NCBI GenBank assembly: GCA_002359895.1
Contig: DEOB01000004.1
Coordinates: 115,990-179,989 of the forward strand
Direction of reading: 5' to 3'
Source of the DNA: Stenotrophomonas sp. UBA2629
GTDB taxonomy: Bacteria > Pseudomonadota > Gammaproteobacteria > Xanthomonadales > Xanthomonadaceae
Length of the DNA: 64,000 nt
Part shown: piece by piece, positions 25,909 to 35,731 of the stretch
Layout: each line of letters opens with the position of its first letter
Numbering within the stretch: position 1 is the first letter of the stretch
Translations under genes and position numbers: made by a program
The notes under the pieces: model-generated
The model's database searches: none
Told to the model about the DNA's origin: nothing
Seen by the model: the letters and a program-made list of their open reading frames with translations, nothing else

Positions 25909-26255
25909 AGTCTCTCGGTGTGGAAGGGGTAAGCGCTCGAATGACGTCGAACGTGACCCGATAGGAGTGGATCAGGGGCGCATATTGTTGCCGATGGTAC
26001 GGATGGAAAACAGGCCACCGACGATTGTGGGTGCCGGCTGCGCGTTCATCCAGGGCGGCAAGGCGCCGTAAACACGCAGGCACATGCGAACGGCCGGGGC
26101 TTGCCCGGCTGCGCTGCGCAGGATTTATGGGCTTGAACAGCACGCTGACGGCAGAACGAAGCGCCACTGTGACTTCGTTCAGTCCCGCAGCCCTTCCGGC
26201 CCGCATGCGGGCACTGGAAGGGGTACTCGCCGTTGGCGGTCAAGCGCTAAGCGGC
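25909..26255. other. 347-bp non-coding stretch with two hairpins
   Basis: No gene is supported. GAACGAAG and CTTCGTTC (26154-26180) form an 8-bp stem. CCTTCC, CCCGCATGCGGG and GGAAGG (26192-26221) form a compound hairpin 35 bp past the FAD-oxidase stop, possibly ending the seven-gene right operon, though without a U-tract. Confidence 0.55.
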
Positions 26256-27818
26256 TCAGCGGCTCAGAACGCCCGGGTTCATCAGTCCCTTGGGATCAAG
26301 CTGGGCCTTGACCGCGTCCAGCACCGCCAATGCGGCCGGGTCGCGACCCGCGCGGTAATCGTAGAACTTGCCCAGCTGCAGGTTGACCGCGCCATTGGCA
26401 CGCATGACATCGGCGATCTGCCGCTTGAGTGTGTCGGCAGCGGCACGCGCATTGAGGTTTTCACCCGGGCAGCCGATGCGCTCGCGGTGGTCGGCATCCA
26501 CGGTGCGCAGGTGGAAAGCATTGTGGCTATCTGGCCAATAGATGCACGGCTCGATCAGTGCTGCCTGTGCCCCGACACTGGAAATCAAGGTGCCGATGAA
26601 CATGCCATGCGCTTCCATGTTTTTCTGTTCGTGTGCGAACAACGCCTGCAATGCGTTGAACACGGCCACCGCTTTGGAATGCGGGACGATGGCATGCACC
26701 GGCGCCCAGCGTTCACCCTGTGGGCCGAGCATGGAATTCCACGCGGCGAACGGGTTGGCCGCCATCATTTTGGGAATGGAGGGCTCCACACTCTGGCCGA
26801 ACCCTTCCACCCCCTTGCGCGCACGGGCAACGCGGTCGGCCACTTCGGCGGCACTGTCGCCCTCCACCGTGATGTGCAGCGAGAACTGCTGCTGATCAAC
26901 GATGTCACGGCCTTTCACCGCCAACTTCAGGCCGGAGATCAGCCCGCCCTTTTTTATGACGTTGGTGAGCGCCTTGACGTCGCTGGACAGGCTGGCGCGA
27001 CGCATGCGGATGCCGGTCAACGCCGGATCAAACGCTGCGGTTTCACTCGCCAGTCCATTGCGCGCCAATACACCAAGCGCATCGAACAAACCGTCAGCCG
27101 TAGGAAACTGCCAGGACAGATAGTCGATGTGCGCGTGTTTGGGGATCAGCTTGAGCACGATGCGTGTTTTGATGCCGAGCAGGCCGCAATCACCCAGGAA
27201 CAGGCCGGTCAGGTCCGGGCCGTACCAGCGGAAAAACGGCGCGGTGTTGGCCGCAGCCGCCGAGCCGGTGCTGAGGATGTCACCATTGGCGGTGACCACC
27301 TGAAGGCCAAGTACCACATCGGCCGAGCAGCCATACCGGGCACTGCCGTGGAACACCGCCCCCTGTGACATGCCACCGCCCACGGTGGCGTGCGAGCCGG
27401 ACATCGGCCCGAAATACGGCGTGCGCACGCCTTTTTCATCCAGCGCGTCTTTCAACGCGCGCCAGGTGACGCCGGCTTCAACGACGACATACGCATCTTC
27501 CACATTGATCTCGACAATACGGTCGAGCCCACCGGTGTCCACCAGCACGCTGGGGCGCTGCGTTGCGATGTAGCCGCCGGTGTAGCTCATGCCACCGCCA
27601 CGCGGCACCACCGCCACACCGGCATCGGTGAGTTGTTTGACCGCATCGGCCAGTTGCTGCGCGCTGCGCGGGCGCAACACCGCCAACAGCGGCTGGCCCT
27701 GCGAATAGACGTCGGTGGCGAAGTATTCCAGCTCGTTGGCAGCGGTGATGACGCCCTCGCCCCAGCTGGCCTGCAGGCGGGTGATGACATCGTGTGCGTT
27801 GGCGTTGTCGTGACTCAT
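26256..27818 (-). CDS. FAD-linked oxidase (FAD_binding_4, GlcD/vanillyl-alcohol-oxidase-like)
   Basis: 520 residues. The PP-loop FAD domain spans about residues 40-230, with VVPRGGGMSYTGGYIA, MSGSHATVGGGMSQGAVFHG and LFLGDCGLLGIKTRIVLKL. A C-terminal cap ends QLDPKGLMNPGVLSR, the family signature. Such enzymes oxidise hydroxy acids or phenolic alcohols. It is cytoplasmic, as it has no signal. Last gene of the right operon, 15 bp after the alpha/beta hydrolase gene. Confidence 0.9.
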   Translation of the reverse strand: MSHDNANAHDVITRLQASWGEGVITAANELEYFATDVYSQGQPLLAVLRPRSAQQLADAVKQLTDAGVAVVPRGGGMSYTGGYIATQRPSVLVDTGGLDRIVEINVEDAYVVVEAGVTWRALKDALDEKGVRTPYFGPMSGSHATVGGGMSQGAVFHGSARYGCSADVVLGLQVVTANGDILSTGSAAAANTAPFFRWYGPDLTGLFLGDCGLLGIKTRIVLKLIPKHAHIDYLSWQFPTADGLFDALGVLARNGLASETAAFDPALTGIRMRRASLSSDVKALTNVIKKGGLISGLKLAVKGRDIVDQQQFSLHITVEGDSAAEVADRVARARKGVEGFGQSVEPSIPKMMAANPFAAWNSMLGPQGERWAPVHAIVPHSKAVAVFNALQALFAHEQKNMEAHGMFIGTLISSVGAQAALIEPCIYWPDSHNAFHLRTVDADHRERIGCPGENLNARAAADTLKRQIADVMRANGAVNLQLGKFYDYRAGRDPAALAVLDAVKAQLDPKGLMNPGVLSR

Positions 27819-27833
27819 GGGGGTCCTTCGGTA

Positions 27834-29417
27834 TCAGGCGGACAGGGCGGCTGCGCGCCCCTGGAAATCAGATTCGGGATCGGCGATTACCTGCAGCGGC
27901 ACCGGCAGGCTGCGCAGGCGCTCGACAAGACCGGGCGCGGTGGCATCACGCAGCAGCGCATGCAGACGCGGACCAAGCCGCAGAAGCTCGACCACGTTGG
28001 CATGTATGTCAGCGGGCGCAGGCGCATCGACGCGCCGACGTGCATCGGCACTGGGCCGCATCCACGGCCACAACAGATGCCGCTCGCGTTCCCATTGCCA
28101 GGCATCGCACAGATGCCCGCCCGCGCGGTTGATGGCGGTGACCGGCAGGTTTTCCAGCAGCAGCTTCTGCTCGCCGCTTTCCAGCAACCATGGCGCATGC
28201 AGACGTACGCCTGTTACGTGCGCGCCCAGTGCCTCAACCAAGGCTGGCACGTAGCCGGCGGCGGCGCCATGCGCTTCCAGCAGCAGCGGCTGTTGCGTCT
28301 CGCCATCGCGCAGCGCGCTGAGCACGGCATCAACAATGACGGCAGCCGTCAGCTCGCTGACCGTTTCACAGGACGCACCGTGGCCAGGCAGATCAAGCAG
28401 CAGGCACGCCCTCCGCGCACCACCGCGTTGTGCTGGTGAGAACGGGCGCGTACCCGGCGCGTGCAGCACCAGTTGCAAAGGGCCCTCACCGGCGCATTCC
28501 CATACCGCCACGTCGCCGGCAACGGAAGAAACAATGCGGCGCTGCCAGCCATTGCCCTGCACGGCGACCGATGGCGGTGCGCTGAAGGCAGGCTCCGCAG
28601 CGAGTGCCTGTGCCAACCAGCCATCCATTTTTGCGTGCATGGCGGCGATGCCATCGGGCTCTTCCACCCGCTGCACATGCGCCGGAAGATCTGACAGGCG
28701 CGGCATGTGCGCCAGCAGCGGATCACCGTGGCGGAACACCAGCCACGACGGCATCTGCAGTTGGTTCACCCAATGATGATCGTTATGCCGGAATGCAGCG
28801 GCGTAGCCGGCGCGATACGCATCGCCGACATCCAGCACATCCATCACGGTGTCGTGGCTGCTTTGCGTGGTCTGCGGGGCGATGCACATGGCAGCGGCAG
28901 CACGGCCGTCGTACCACGGGAAGTAATACTTCTGCTCGCGCATGCGCGACCACAGCCAGCGCAGATGCGAGCCGTCCCAATGCGGCACGAACGGCGGCAG
29001 GTACGCATCGCCATACAACGCGCTTTCGTCCGGGGTGAACGCGGCATAGCCGTCCACCACCAAGGCCGCCACGTGCTGTGGGTTGGCCCATGCCAACCAC
29101 GTGGCGATCAAACCGCCGGTGTGCATGCCGAACACCGCAAACCGCTGCAGGTTGATGGCCTGGGTGAAGGCCAGCGTGGCCTCACCAAACTCGGCGATCG
29201 TCATCGGGTTGCCGGGCAATGCGTCGGAGTAACCGAAGCCCGGTGTGTCCGGCGCAATCACGGTATAGCGGTCGGCAAAACGCTGCATCATGCCCAGCCA
29301 CATCCGCGAGTTCTGCGGTGACTGGTGGATCAGCAGCAACGCGGGGCCGTTTCCGGCAATGCGGTAGTGCACCTGGCGCCCATTGACGGACACGAAGCGA
29401 CGTTGGATGGAAGTCAT
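27834..29417 (-). CDS. Alpha/beta hydrolase with a His-containing nucleophile elbow and a second degenerate hydrolase-like half
   Basis: 527 residues, about twice the usual length. Residues 1-290 form a complete alpha/beta hydrolase fold (LLLIHQSPQNSRMW oxyanion strand, PDTPGFGYSD). The elbow is FGMHTGG, placing His99 where Ser, Asp or Cys is expected. From about residue 300 a second hydrolase-like half has LLLDLPGHGASCETV and LEAHGAAAG, also without an obvious nucleophile. It may be a lyase, a decarboxylase or a non-catalytic binding protein. It is 9 bp after the MDR gene in the right operon. Confidence 0.8.
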   Translation of the reverse strand: MTSIQRRFVSVNGRQVHYRIAGNGPALLLIHQSPQNSRMWLGMMQRFADRYTVIAPDTPGFGYSDALPGNPMTIAEFGEATLAFTQAINLQRFAVFGMHTGGLIATWLAWANPQHVAALVVDGYAAFTPDESALYGDAYLPPFVPHWDGSHLRWLWSRMREQKYYFPWYDGRAAAAMCIAPQTTQSSHDTVMDVLDVGDAYRAGYAAAFRHNDHHWVNQLQMPSWLVFRHGDPLLAHMPRLSDLPAHVQRVEEPDGIAAMHAKMDGWLAQALAAEPAFSAPPSVAVQGNGWQRRIVSSVAGDVAVWECAGEGPLQLVLHAPGTRPFSPAQRGGARRACLLLDLPGHGASCETVSELTAAVIVDAVLSALRDGETQQPLLLEAHGAAAGYVPALVEALGAHVTGVRLHAPWLLESGEQKLLLENLPVTAINRAGGHLCDAWQWERERHLLWPWMRPSADARRRVDAPAPADIHANVVELLRLGPRLHALLRDATAPGLVERLRSLPVPLQVIADPESDFQGRAAALSA

Positions 29418-29426
29418 GCCTGTCCC

Positions 29427-30431
29427 TTAAAGCCGTACCAGCGCCTTGCCCAGGTTGTGTCCGTTGAGCAGGCCGATGAACGCGGCCGGCGCACTGCCCA
29501 GACCGTCATGGATGTGTTCGCGGTAGCGCAACGTGCCGTTGGCGATCATTGCTGCCAGCTCACTGCGGCACTGGCTGAACTCGGCCAGATGGTCGTACAC
29601 CACCAGCCCCTGCAGGTGCGCGCGTGCGCCGATGACCGGGCCAAGATTGGGGCCGGCCGGACGCTCGGAGCGGTTGTACTGATCGCTCAGGCCACACAAC
29701 ACCACGCGGGCATGCAGGCGCAGCAGTGACAACGCCGCTTCCAGCACGCTGCCGCCGACGTTGTCGAAGTAGCCGTCGATGCCGTCCGGACAGGCAGCAC
29801 GCAGCTGTTGTGTGAAGTCCGCATCGCGGTAGCTCACACAGGCATCGAAGCCGAACTCGTCAGTGACGATGGCGCACTTCTCCGCACTACCGGCGATGCC
29901 CACCACACGACATCCCGCCGCCTTGCACAACTGCCCGACCACGCTGCCCACCGCGCCGGCTGCAGTGGAAACAAGAATCGTCTGACCCGCTTTGGGTTGA
30001 AGAATATGGCGCACCCCGGCCCACGCGGTGAGGCCGGGAATGCCCAGCACACCGACTGCCGTACTGATGGGTGCCAGCGTTGCATCCACCGGCGACACAA
30101 CATGTGCATCCACCACCGCCTGTTCGGCCCAGCCGGTCATGCCGCTGACCACCTCACCTACCGCAAAACGCCCGCTGCGGTCTTCCAGCACGGTGCCGAT
30201 GCCGTAGCCCGGCACGATGCTGCCCAGCGGCGGACAGGGCACCGCATAACGGCCACCCAACTGCGCGCGCAGGAAGGGATCCAGCGACAACCATTGCACC
30301 TGCATCCGCAACTGGCCATCGCCCACTTCAGGCAATGGCTGTTGCTGCAGTTCAAAATCCTGCGCCTGCGGCATCCCTTGGGGGATCTGCCGCAGGCAGA
30401 CGGCCTGCATGGTGGGATGCATGCCGTCCAT
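29427..30431 (-). CDS. NADP-dependent MDR-family oxidoreductase (CurA/leukotriene B4 dehydrogenase-like)
   Basis: 334 residues from ATG; a TTG precedes it. It has the zinc-free medium-chain reductase pattern: SLDPFLRAQ near the N-terminus, GLTAWAGVRHILQPKAGQTILVS, the Rossmann motif TAAGAVGSVVGQLCKAAG and YFDNVGGSVLEA. This is typical of 2-alkenal/enone reductases that reduce an alpha,beta-unsaturated C=C bond. It starts 3 nt after the acyl-CoA dehydrogenase stop. Confidence 0.9.
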   Translation of the reverse strand: MDGMHPTMQAVCLRQIPQGMPQAQDFELQQQPLPEVGDGQLRMQVQWLSLDPFLRAQLGGRYAVPCPPLGSIVPGYGIGTVLEDRSGRFAVGEVVSGMTGWAEQAVVDAHVVSPVDATLAPISTAVGVLGIPGLTAWAGVRHILQPKAGQTILVSTAAGAVGSVVGQLCKAAGCRVVGIAGSAEKCAIVTDEFGFDACVSYRDADFTQQLRAACPDGIDGYFDNVGGSVLEAALSLLRLHARVVLCGLSDQYNRSERPAGPNLGPVIGARAHLQGLVVYDHLAEFSQCRSELAAMIANGTLRYREHIHDGLGSAPAAFIGLLNGHNLGKALVRL

Positions 30432-30434
30432 CAA

Positions 30435-31607
30435 TCAGAACGCGTTGATGCCGGTCAGCTCGCGGCCGATCACCAACTGGTGAACGGTCTCGGTGCCTTC
30501 ATAGGTGATGACCGATTCCAGGTTCAACGCATGGCGGATGGCGCCATGCTCGGTGGTGATGCCGGCGCCGCCGAGCAGGTCACGGCACTCACGGGCGATG
30601 TCGATGGCCAAGCGGCAGTTGTTCCACTTGGCCAAGCTGACCTGCTGCGGCTGCATCACACCGGCGTCCTTCAGACGGCCCAGCTGCAGCACCAGCAATT
30701 GGCCGGCGGTGATGCGGCGTGCCATGTCGGCCATCTTGATCTGCGCACTCTGCGTGGCAGCGACCGGGCGGCCGAACAGGATGCGCTCCTTGGTATAGGC
30801 CAACACTTCGTCCAGGCAGGCAATCGCGGCGCCGATCGGGCCCCAGGTGATGCCGTAGCGGGCCTGGGTGAGGCAGCCCAACGGGCCCTTCAAACCCTTG
30901 ACGTTGGGCAGGCGGTTGGCATCGGGCACGCGCACGTTGTCGAAGAACAGCGCGCCGGTCACCGACGCACGCAGGCTCATCTTGTGCTTGATTTCCTGGG
31001 CGGTGAAACCGGGCGTGCCCTTCTCGATGACAAAGCCCTGCACGCCTTCATCGGTGTTGGCCCACACAATGGCGATATCGGCCACCGAGCCGTTGGTGAT
31101 CCACATCTTGGAACCGTTGATCACCCAGTCGCCGCCATCCTTCACGGCGCGGGTCTTCATGGCGGCCGGGTCGGAGCCACCGTGCGCTTCGGTCAGACCA
31201 AAGCAGCCGATCACTTTTCCGCGTGCCATGTCCGGCAGCCAGCGCATGCGCTGCTCTTCCGAACCGTAGGCATAAATGGGGTACATGCACAGCGAGCTCT
31301 GCACCGAGACAAAGCTGCGGATGCCGGAATCACCGCGCTCCAGTTCCTGGCAGATCAGGCCGTAGCTGACGCCGTTCAAACCGGCGCCGCCGTACTGCTC
31401 CGGCAACGAGCAGCCGAGCAGGCCCATGTCGGCGATCTCGGGGATCAGCTCGGTCGGGAAGCGGCCTTGGTCAAAGCAGTCGCCGATGATCGGCAACACG
31501 CGTTCGTCGGTGAAACGGGCAACGGAATCCTGTACCGCACGTTCTTCCTCGCTCAGCAGCGAACGCACGTCGAACAGATCGTAGGGGTTCAATGTCTTCA
31601 GGCTCAT
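30435..31607 (-). CDS. Acyl-CoA dehydrogenase of the glutaryl-CoA dehydrogenase type
   Basis: 390 residues from the ATG giving MSLKTLNPYDLF. The catalytic base is Glu370 (ITYEGTETVHQLVIGRELTG), with FGLTEAHGGSDPAAMKT and MWITNG for FAD. Glu90, Arg97, Ser98 and Ser101 (ELERGDSGIRSFVSVQSSL) match the residues that bind the distal carboxylate in glutaryl-CoA dehydrogenases. It should thus oxidise and perhaps decarboxylate a dicarboxylyl-CoA. It could be the housekeeping GcdH of lysine/tryptophan breakdown, but here it is embedded in the right operon, with 3-nt spacing to the next gene. Confidence 0.9.
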   Translation of the reverse strand: MSLKTLNPYDLFDVRSLLSEEERAVQDSVARFTDERVLPIIGDCFDQGRFPTELIPEIADMGLLGCSLPEQYGGAGLNGVSYGLICQELERGDSGIRSFVSVQSSLCMYPIYAYGSEEQRMRWLPDMARGKVIGCFGLTEAHGGSDPAAMKTRAVKDGGDWVINGSKMWITNGSVADIAIVWANTDEGVQGFVIEKGTPGFTAQEIKHKMSLRASVTGALFFDNVRVPDANRLPNVKGLKGPLGCLTQARYGITWGPIGAAIACLDEVLAYTKERILFGRPVAATQSAQIKMADMARRITAGQLLVLQLGRLKDAGVMQPQQVSLAKWNNCRLAIDIARECRDLLGGAGITTEHGAIRHALNLESVITYEGTETVHQLVIGRELTGINAF

Positions 31608-31662
31608 TACTGTCTCTGGAAGGCGCATCCGCGCCCGGAAGGTAGGGAATAAGGTAGTTCAA

Positions 31663-33063
31663 TCAGGCCGAAAGAATTGCTGCAGCCGCACGCTCGCCGG
31701 AGGTGATTGCCGCTTCCATGCCCGGTACATGCAGCTCTGTCTGTTCGCCGGCAAAGTGGATGCGCCCGAACGGCGTGCTGTTCCAGCGCAGGGTTTGCGC
31801 GAAATGGCCCGGGGAGATTTCCGAAAAGGCACCGTCGGCCAGCGGGTCGTTGCCCCAGCTGCGGGTCTCCAGCGGCCGCAGCGCGCCCTTGGCGGCCGGA
31901 CGCAGGCGTTCCATCGCGGCGATGGCCCAGGCCAGACGGGCGTCGCGGTCGAGCTGGTCGGCCTGCTGTGCCATGGCGCCGTTGAGCCAGACGATCAGAC
32001 GGTTGATCTCGCCATCGTCACCAGGCACCGCAAACACGCGCTGCAGCGGGCCGTCGCCCCATAACGCCAGCGGCAGGCCGTCGTCTTCCCAGAACCTGCG
32101 GGTGGGCTGCAGGTGCACGGTGGTGACGGCATTGGAGCGCCGCGCCGACCACACCGCCCGTTGTTCGGCGTGCGGGGCTGGATCCATGGCAATACGGCTG
32201 AGCGGGCCGCTGGGCAAGGCCAGTACCAGATGCGCGGCACGGAATCGGCGGCCATCAGCACAGCGCACCTGTACGCCACGGCCGCTGGATTCCACCCGTG
32301 TCACCTGCGCGCCCAACACCGGCGGCTGTGCCAGTGCAGCCGCCATGGCCTCGGGCAGCGCCTGGCTGCCGCCCTGTACCCAGCCGGTGCCCTTGCCGCC
32401 GAAACGACGCAGCGCATCGCGACGCAGGGCATCCAGCGCGCTGATGGTCTGCACCGAGGAAAAACTGTTGCCGATATCCATCCATTGAAGCGCCTGCGGC
32501 GACCAGCCTTTGCTGGCGATCACCTCGGCCAACGGGATGTCCAACGAAAGATTGGCTGCCTCACGCCAGCTGTCCACCGTTGTCAGGCCCATCTCGCCGA
32601 TGGCGGTGGACAACAGCATCGGCGGCAACAACGCACGTTCGCGTCCGGCCAGCGTATTGAGCGGACTGTCGCGCCACTGTGTGGCCGGCACCAGCGTGTC
32701 GCCGAATACCAGGCCCAGACCGGCAGCGCCTGGCAGCGCTGCAGACGGTGGCACGATGCCGACGCCCACCCGCTGTGCGTGCGCATGCACGCGCGCATAG
32801 CCGGTGCCCACTTCGACGCCGCCAACCTCAAAACGCAGACCGTTGCGAACCACCGTCTGCAGCCGACCACCGACACGCGGGTTGGCCTCCAGTACGGTGA
32901 CGCGCGCACCGCCTGCCTGCAGCGCATGCGCCGCAGCCAACCCGGCCAAGCCCGCGCCGACCACGATCACATCGCTGGCGGGCACCGCAGCACGCACCAC
33001 GCCGGGAAGCAGCGAGAGCGTGGCCATGCTTGAAAGTCCCTGGATGAAGTGGCGTCGTTGCAT
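31663..33063 (-). CDS. Flavin monoamine oxidase-like protein with Tat signal
   Basis: 466 residues from the ATG giving MQRRHFIQGLSSMATLSLLP, a twin-arginine signal with cleavage near VRA-AVP. The FAD motif is DVIVVGAGLAGLAAAHAL, with NPRVGGRLQTV, and the C-terminal FGRIHFAGEQTE is the second FAD contact of the amine oxidase family. It probably oxidises an amine, or another C-N/C-H bond, in the periplasm. It is the third gene of the right operon, between the TonB receptor and the acyl-CoA dehydrogenase. Confidence 0.88.
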   Translation of the reverse strand: MQRRHFIQGLSSMATLSLLPGVVRAAVPASDVIVVGAGLAGLAAAHALQAGGARVTVLEANPRVGGRLQTVVRNGLRFEVGGVEVGTGYARVHAHAQRVGVGIVPPSAALPGAAGLGLVFGDTLVPATQWRDSPLNTLAGRERALLPPMLLSTAIGEMGLTTVDSWREAANLSLDIPLAEVIASKGWSPQALQWMDIGNSFSSVQTISALDALRRDALRRFGGKGTGWVQGGSQALPEAMAAALAQPPVLGAQVTRVESSGRGVQVRCADGRRFRAAHLVLALPSGPLSRIAMDPAPHAEQRAVWSARRSNAVTTVHLQPTRRFWEDDGLPLALWGDGPLQRVFAVPGDDGEINRLIVWLNGAMAQQADQLDRDARLAWAIAAMERLRPAAKGALRPLETRSWGNDPLADGAFSEISPGHFAQTLRWNSTPFGRIHFAGEQTELHVPGMEAAITSGERAAAAILSA

Positions 33064-33205
33064 GGGTTCTGTGTTCACCAACTCGAAAGCGAAGGTTTGT
33101 GGCGAGGTGTCATCCACGCAGGTGCGCGGATGTTCCCAACGGGGCAAAGCCGAAGCGGCGCATCAAGGGCTCTCCACGTACAAGCCCTTGATGCGCACAG
33201 CAGCG

Positions 33206-35641
33206 TCAGAACTTGTAGCTGACCTCCACGCCGTACATGCGCGGCAGCGACGGCGTGATGCCGAAATCACGCAGGTTGCTGACCGCAAGGCCGGTCAACG
33301 GCGGCACCGCCGGGATGGCGATGTAAGCATCCGGGTTGATGGTGCGCTGTGCGTCTTCCGGTGTGCGGTCGTTGAATGCGTTGGTCACGTAAGCGGAAAT
33401 CTGCAGCTGCTCGTTCGGGCGCAGGCTGACGCGGAAGTTGGTCCGCGTGGACGGCGCCAGGCTGGCCAGGTTGTCCACCTGCACATAGCGACGGCTTTCA
33501 TAGGTGGTGTCCATGTTGGCGGTGTACTGCCAGCCGTTGGCGAACGCGCCGTCGTACATCAGGCCCAGCGTGGCCTTGTTCTTGGGCACGCGCGGCAGCG
33601 TGTAACCGGCCGCGTTGGCGGCAGGGTCGGCCAGGGTCGGCGCATTGCTGCTGGAAAACAGGTCAGCCTGGTCCTGGCTGAGGAACTTCAGGATCTCCGC
33701 ATCGGTGTACGAATACGCCAGCGATGCCAACCAGCCCTTGGCAAATGCCCACTGGCTTTCCAGCTCGAAGCCGCGGATGCGCGACTCGCCCACGTTGGTG
33801 GTGTAGCTGGTGGCGAACAACGAGCCGTTCTTTCGGATCACCGGGCCGGTCTCGGTCAGCTGCTGGTTGTTCCAGTTGATCTGGTAGACGTTGGCATTCA
33901 TGCGCAGCGTGCCATCCAGCCAGTCGCTCTTGATGCCCAACTCGTAGTTCCAGGCCTTTTCTTCCTTGAAGGTTTCCAGGCCGCGTGCGATCAACGCATC
34001 GCGCTCGCTTTCCAGGAAGTCGGCACGGTAAACGTCGGTATTGAAGCCGCCGGGTTTGGTGCCCTTGGACACCAGGCCGTACAGATTGATGTTCTCCGCC
34101 GCCTGGTAACTCAACGTCCAACGCGGCGTGAAGCTGGCGAAGGTTTCGCTCAGCGCATAGGCCTGCGTATACGTGTTGGCACCCAGCACGCGCGTGTCCA
34201 CACCGCCCTTGCTGATTTCATCGCGCGCATAGCGGCCTTCCAGCGATGCGGTCCACTGGTCGTTGATATGCCAGTTGATCAAACCGTAGATGGCCTTGTT
34301 GACGGTCTTGTCGTCCGGATGGGTCGCGATCGGCGTCACTACTTTGTTACCCGGCAGGACGAAGCCGGTGAGGTCGCCGCCCCAGCCCGGCTTTGCCTGC
34401 TGGTGGTAGTAGTACGCGCCCACCATGCCCGACACCGCCAGGCTCTGGTCACTGCTCAGGCGGATGTCCTGCGACCAGTTGTCCAGCGCGGTGTTGGCGA
34501 AGCTTTCAAACGCACCGCCGTAACCGCGGATGGCGCTGTAGTCCTGATCGCTGGCCGAGTAGGTTTCGTTCTTGTTGTAGGCCGAGGTCGAGGTCAGGTT
34601 CCAACCGTTGTCGAACAGGTAATCCACCACCAGGCTGGTGCGCAGCAGGTCGGTCTTGCGGCCGGAGAAGTAACCGGCAGCCTCGAATTCCCGGGTATTG
34701 ATGGCGTAGTCGGACGGCGACTTCAGATCGCCGCAGTAGTAGCCACGACGGCGCGATTCAAGAATCGGGTACAGGCCGAAGTACAGGCCACCGGTGTACT
34801 CGGGCAGATAGCAGTTCAGGTTGTCGCTGCCCAGGCGTGCAGCGGCGAAGTGCTGGTCGCGGCTCTTCTGCTTCATCACACGCGCGGTGATGTCCAGGTT
34901 GTCGGTGGGCGACCACGCAATGGCGGCCATGCCACTGACTGTCTCGGTGCCGTTGAGGTCTTTGCGGCCGGACGCCTGGTTGTAGAACACGCCGTCATTG
35001 CCACGCTTGTTCAGGCTGATGTCGTAGCCGAACGAGCCGTCGTCATTGCCGCCGGAATAGAACACGCCCATTTTTTCCTGGCCATGGTTGCCCACGCCCA
35101 GCGTCACCTTGCCGCCAGGCACACTGCCCGGGCGCCTGGTGATGAAGTTGACCGCACCGGAGAAGGTGCGTCGGCCGAACGCAGCCGACTGCGGGCCACG
35201 GATCACTTCCACGCGTTGAATGTTCTCCAACCCGTAGCTGGAAATGTCGCCTTCCACGAAGATGCCGTCGATGAAGAACGAGGCGTTGGACTCACCCTGG
35301 ATGTTCGACATGCCACGGATCACCGGGCGGTCGAAGCCGCGGCCGTAGCCGGATTTGAACGAGAAGCTCGGCGACAGATTGGCGATGTCGCGCACGTCGG
35401 TCAGGCCCTTCTTCTCGATGGTCTGCTCGGACATGGCGGTGATCGGCAACGGCATCTGCTGCAGCGGCTCGGACACGCCACGCGCGGTGACGGTGATCTT
35501 GTCGAGACTGGACACCGCATCACTGCTGGTAGCCGACGCGTTACCGGCGTCTTGGCTGGACTGGGCGGCAACGGTGTTCGCACACAGCATCAGGGCGAAA
35601 GCGATCGAGGCGCACAACAGGTCTGGCTTGATGGTTTTCAT
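33206..35641 (-). CDS. TonB-dependent outer-membrane receptor
   Basis: 811 residues. Signal peptide MKTIKPDLLCASIAFALMLC, TonB box-like ITVTARGVSEPL, plug domain with LTDVRDIANLSPSFSF and VEVIRGPQSAAFGRRTFSGAV, and a 22-strand barrel ending in the C-terminal GVEVSYKF with terminal Phe. It lacks siderophore-specific features and belongs with receptors for larger organic substrates. As the second gene of the right operon it is likely the importer for the pathway substrate. Confidence 0.94.
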   Translation of the reverse strand: MKTIKPDLLCASIAFALMLCANTVAAQSSQDAGNASATSSDAVSSLDKITVTARGVSEPLQQMPLPITAMSEQTIEKKGLTDVRDIANLSPSFSFKSGYGRGFDRPVIRGMSNIQGESNASFFIDGIFVEGDISSYGLENIQRVEVIRGPQSAAFGRRTFSGAVNFITRRPGSVPGGKVTLGVGNHGQEKMGVFYSGGNDDGSFGYDISLNKRGNDGVFYNQASGRKDLNGTETVSGMAAIAWSPTDNLDITARVMKQKSRDQHFAAARLGSDNLNCYLPEYTGGLYFGLYPILESRRRGYYCGDLKSPSDYAINTREFEAAGYFSGRKTDLLRTSLVVDYLFDNGWNLTSTSAYNKNETYSASDQDYSAIRGYGGAFESFANTALDNWSQDIRLSSDQSLAVSGMVGAYYYHQQAKPGWGGDLTGFVLPGNKVVTPIATHPDDKTVNKAIYGLINWHINDQWTASLEGRYARDEISKGGVDTRVLGANTYTQAYALSETFASFTPRWTLSYQAAENINLYGLVSKGTKPGGFNTDVYRADFLESERDALIARGLETFKEEKAWNYELGIKSDWLDGTLRMNANVYQINWNNQQLTETGPVIRKNGSLFATSYTTNVGESRIRGFELESQWAFAKGWLASLAYSYTDAEILKFLSQDQADLFSSSNAPTLADPAANAAGYTLPRVPKNKATLGLMYDGAFANGWQYTANMDTTYESRRYVQVDNLASLAPSTRTNFRVSLRPNEQLQISAYVTNAFNDRTPEDAQRTINPDAYIAIPAVPPLTGLAVSNLRDFGITPSLPRMYGVEVSYKF

Positions 35642-35731
35642 GGCTTCATCGACTGGAAAGTTGATCGGAACTGCAGTGGGAGGATGGATGCGCCGTCATT
35701 TGGGGGAGGGTCCGTCCTGTGTTTCCGTACT

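Noticed and set aside
26154..26221. Two hairpins read as a riboswitch or small RNA
   Set aside because: No conserved riboswitch core or promoter could be recognised. A simple 3' hairpin is enough to explain them.
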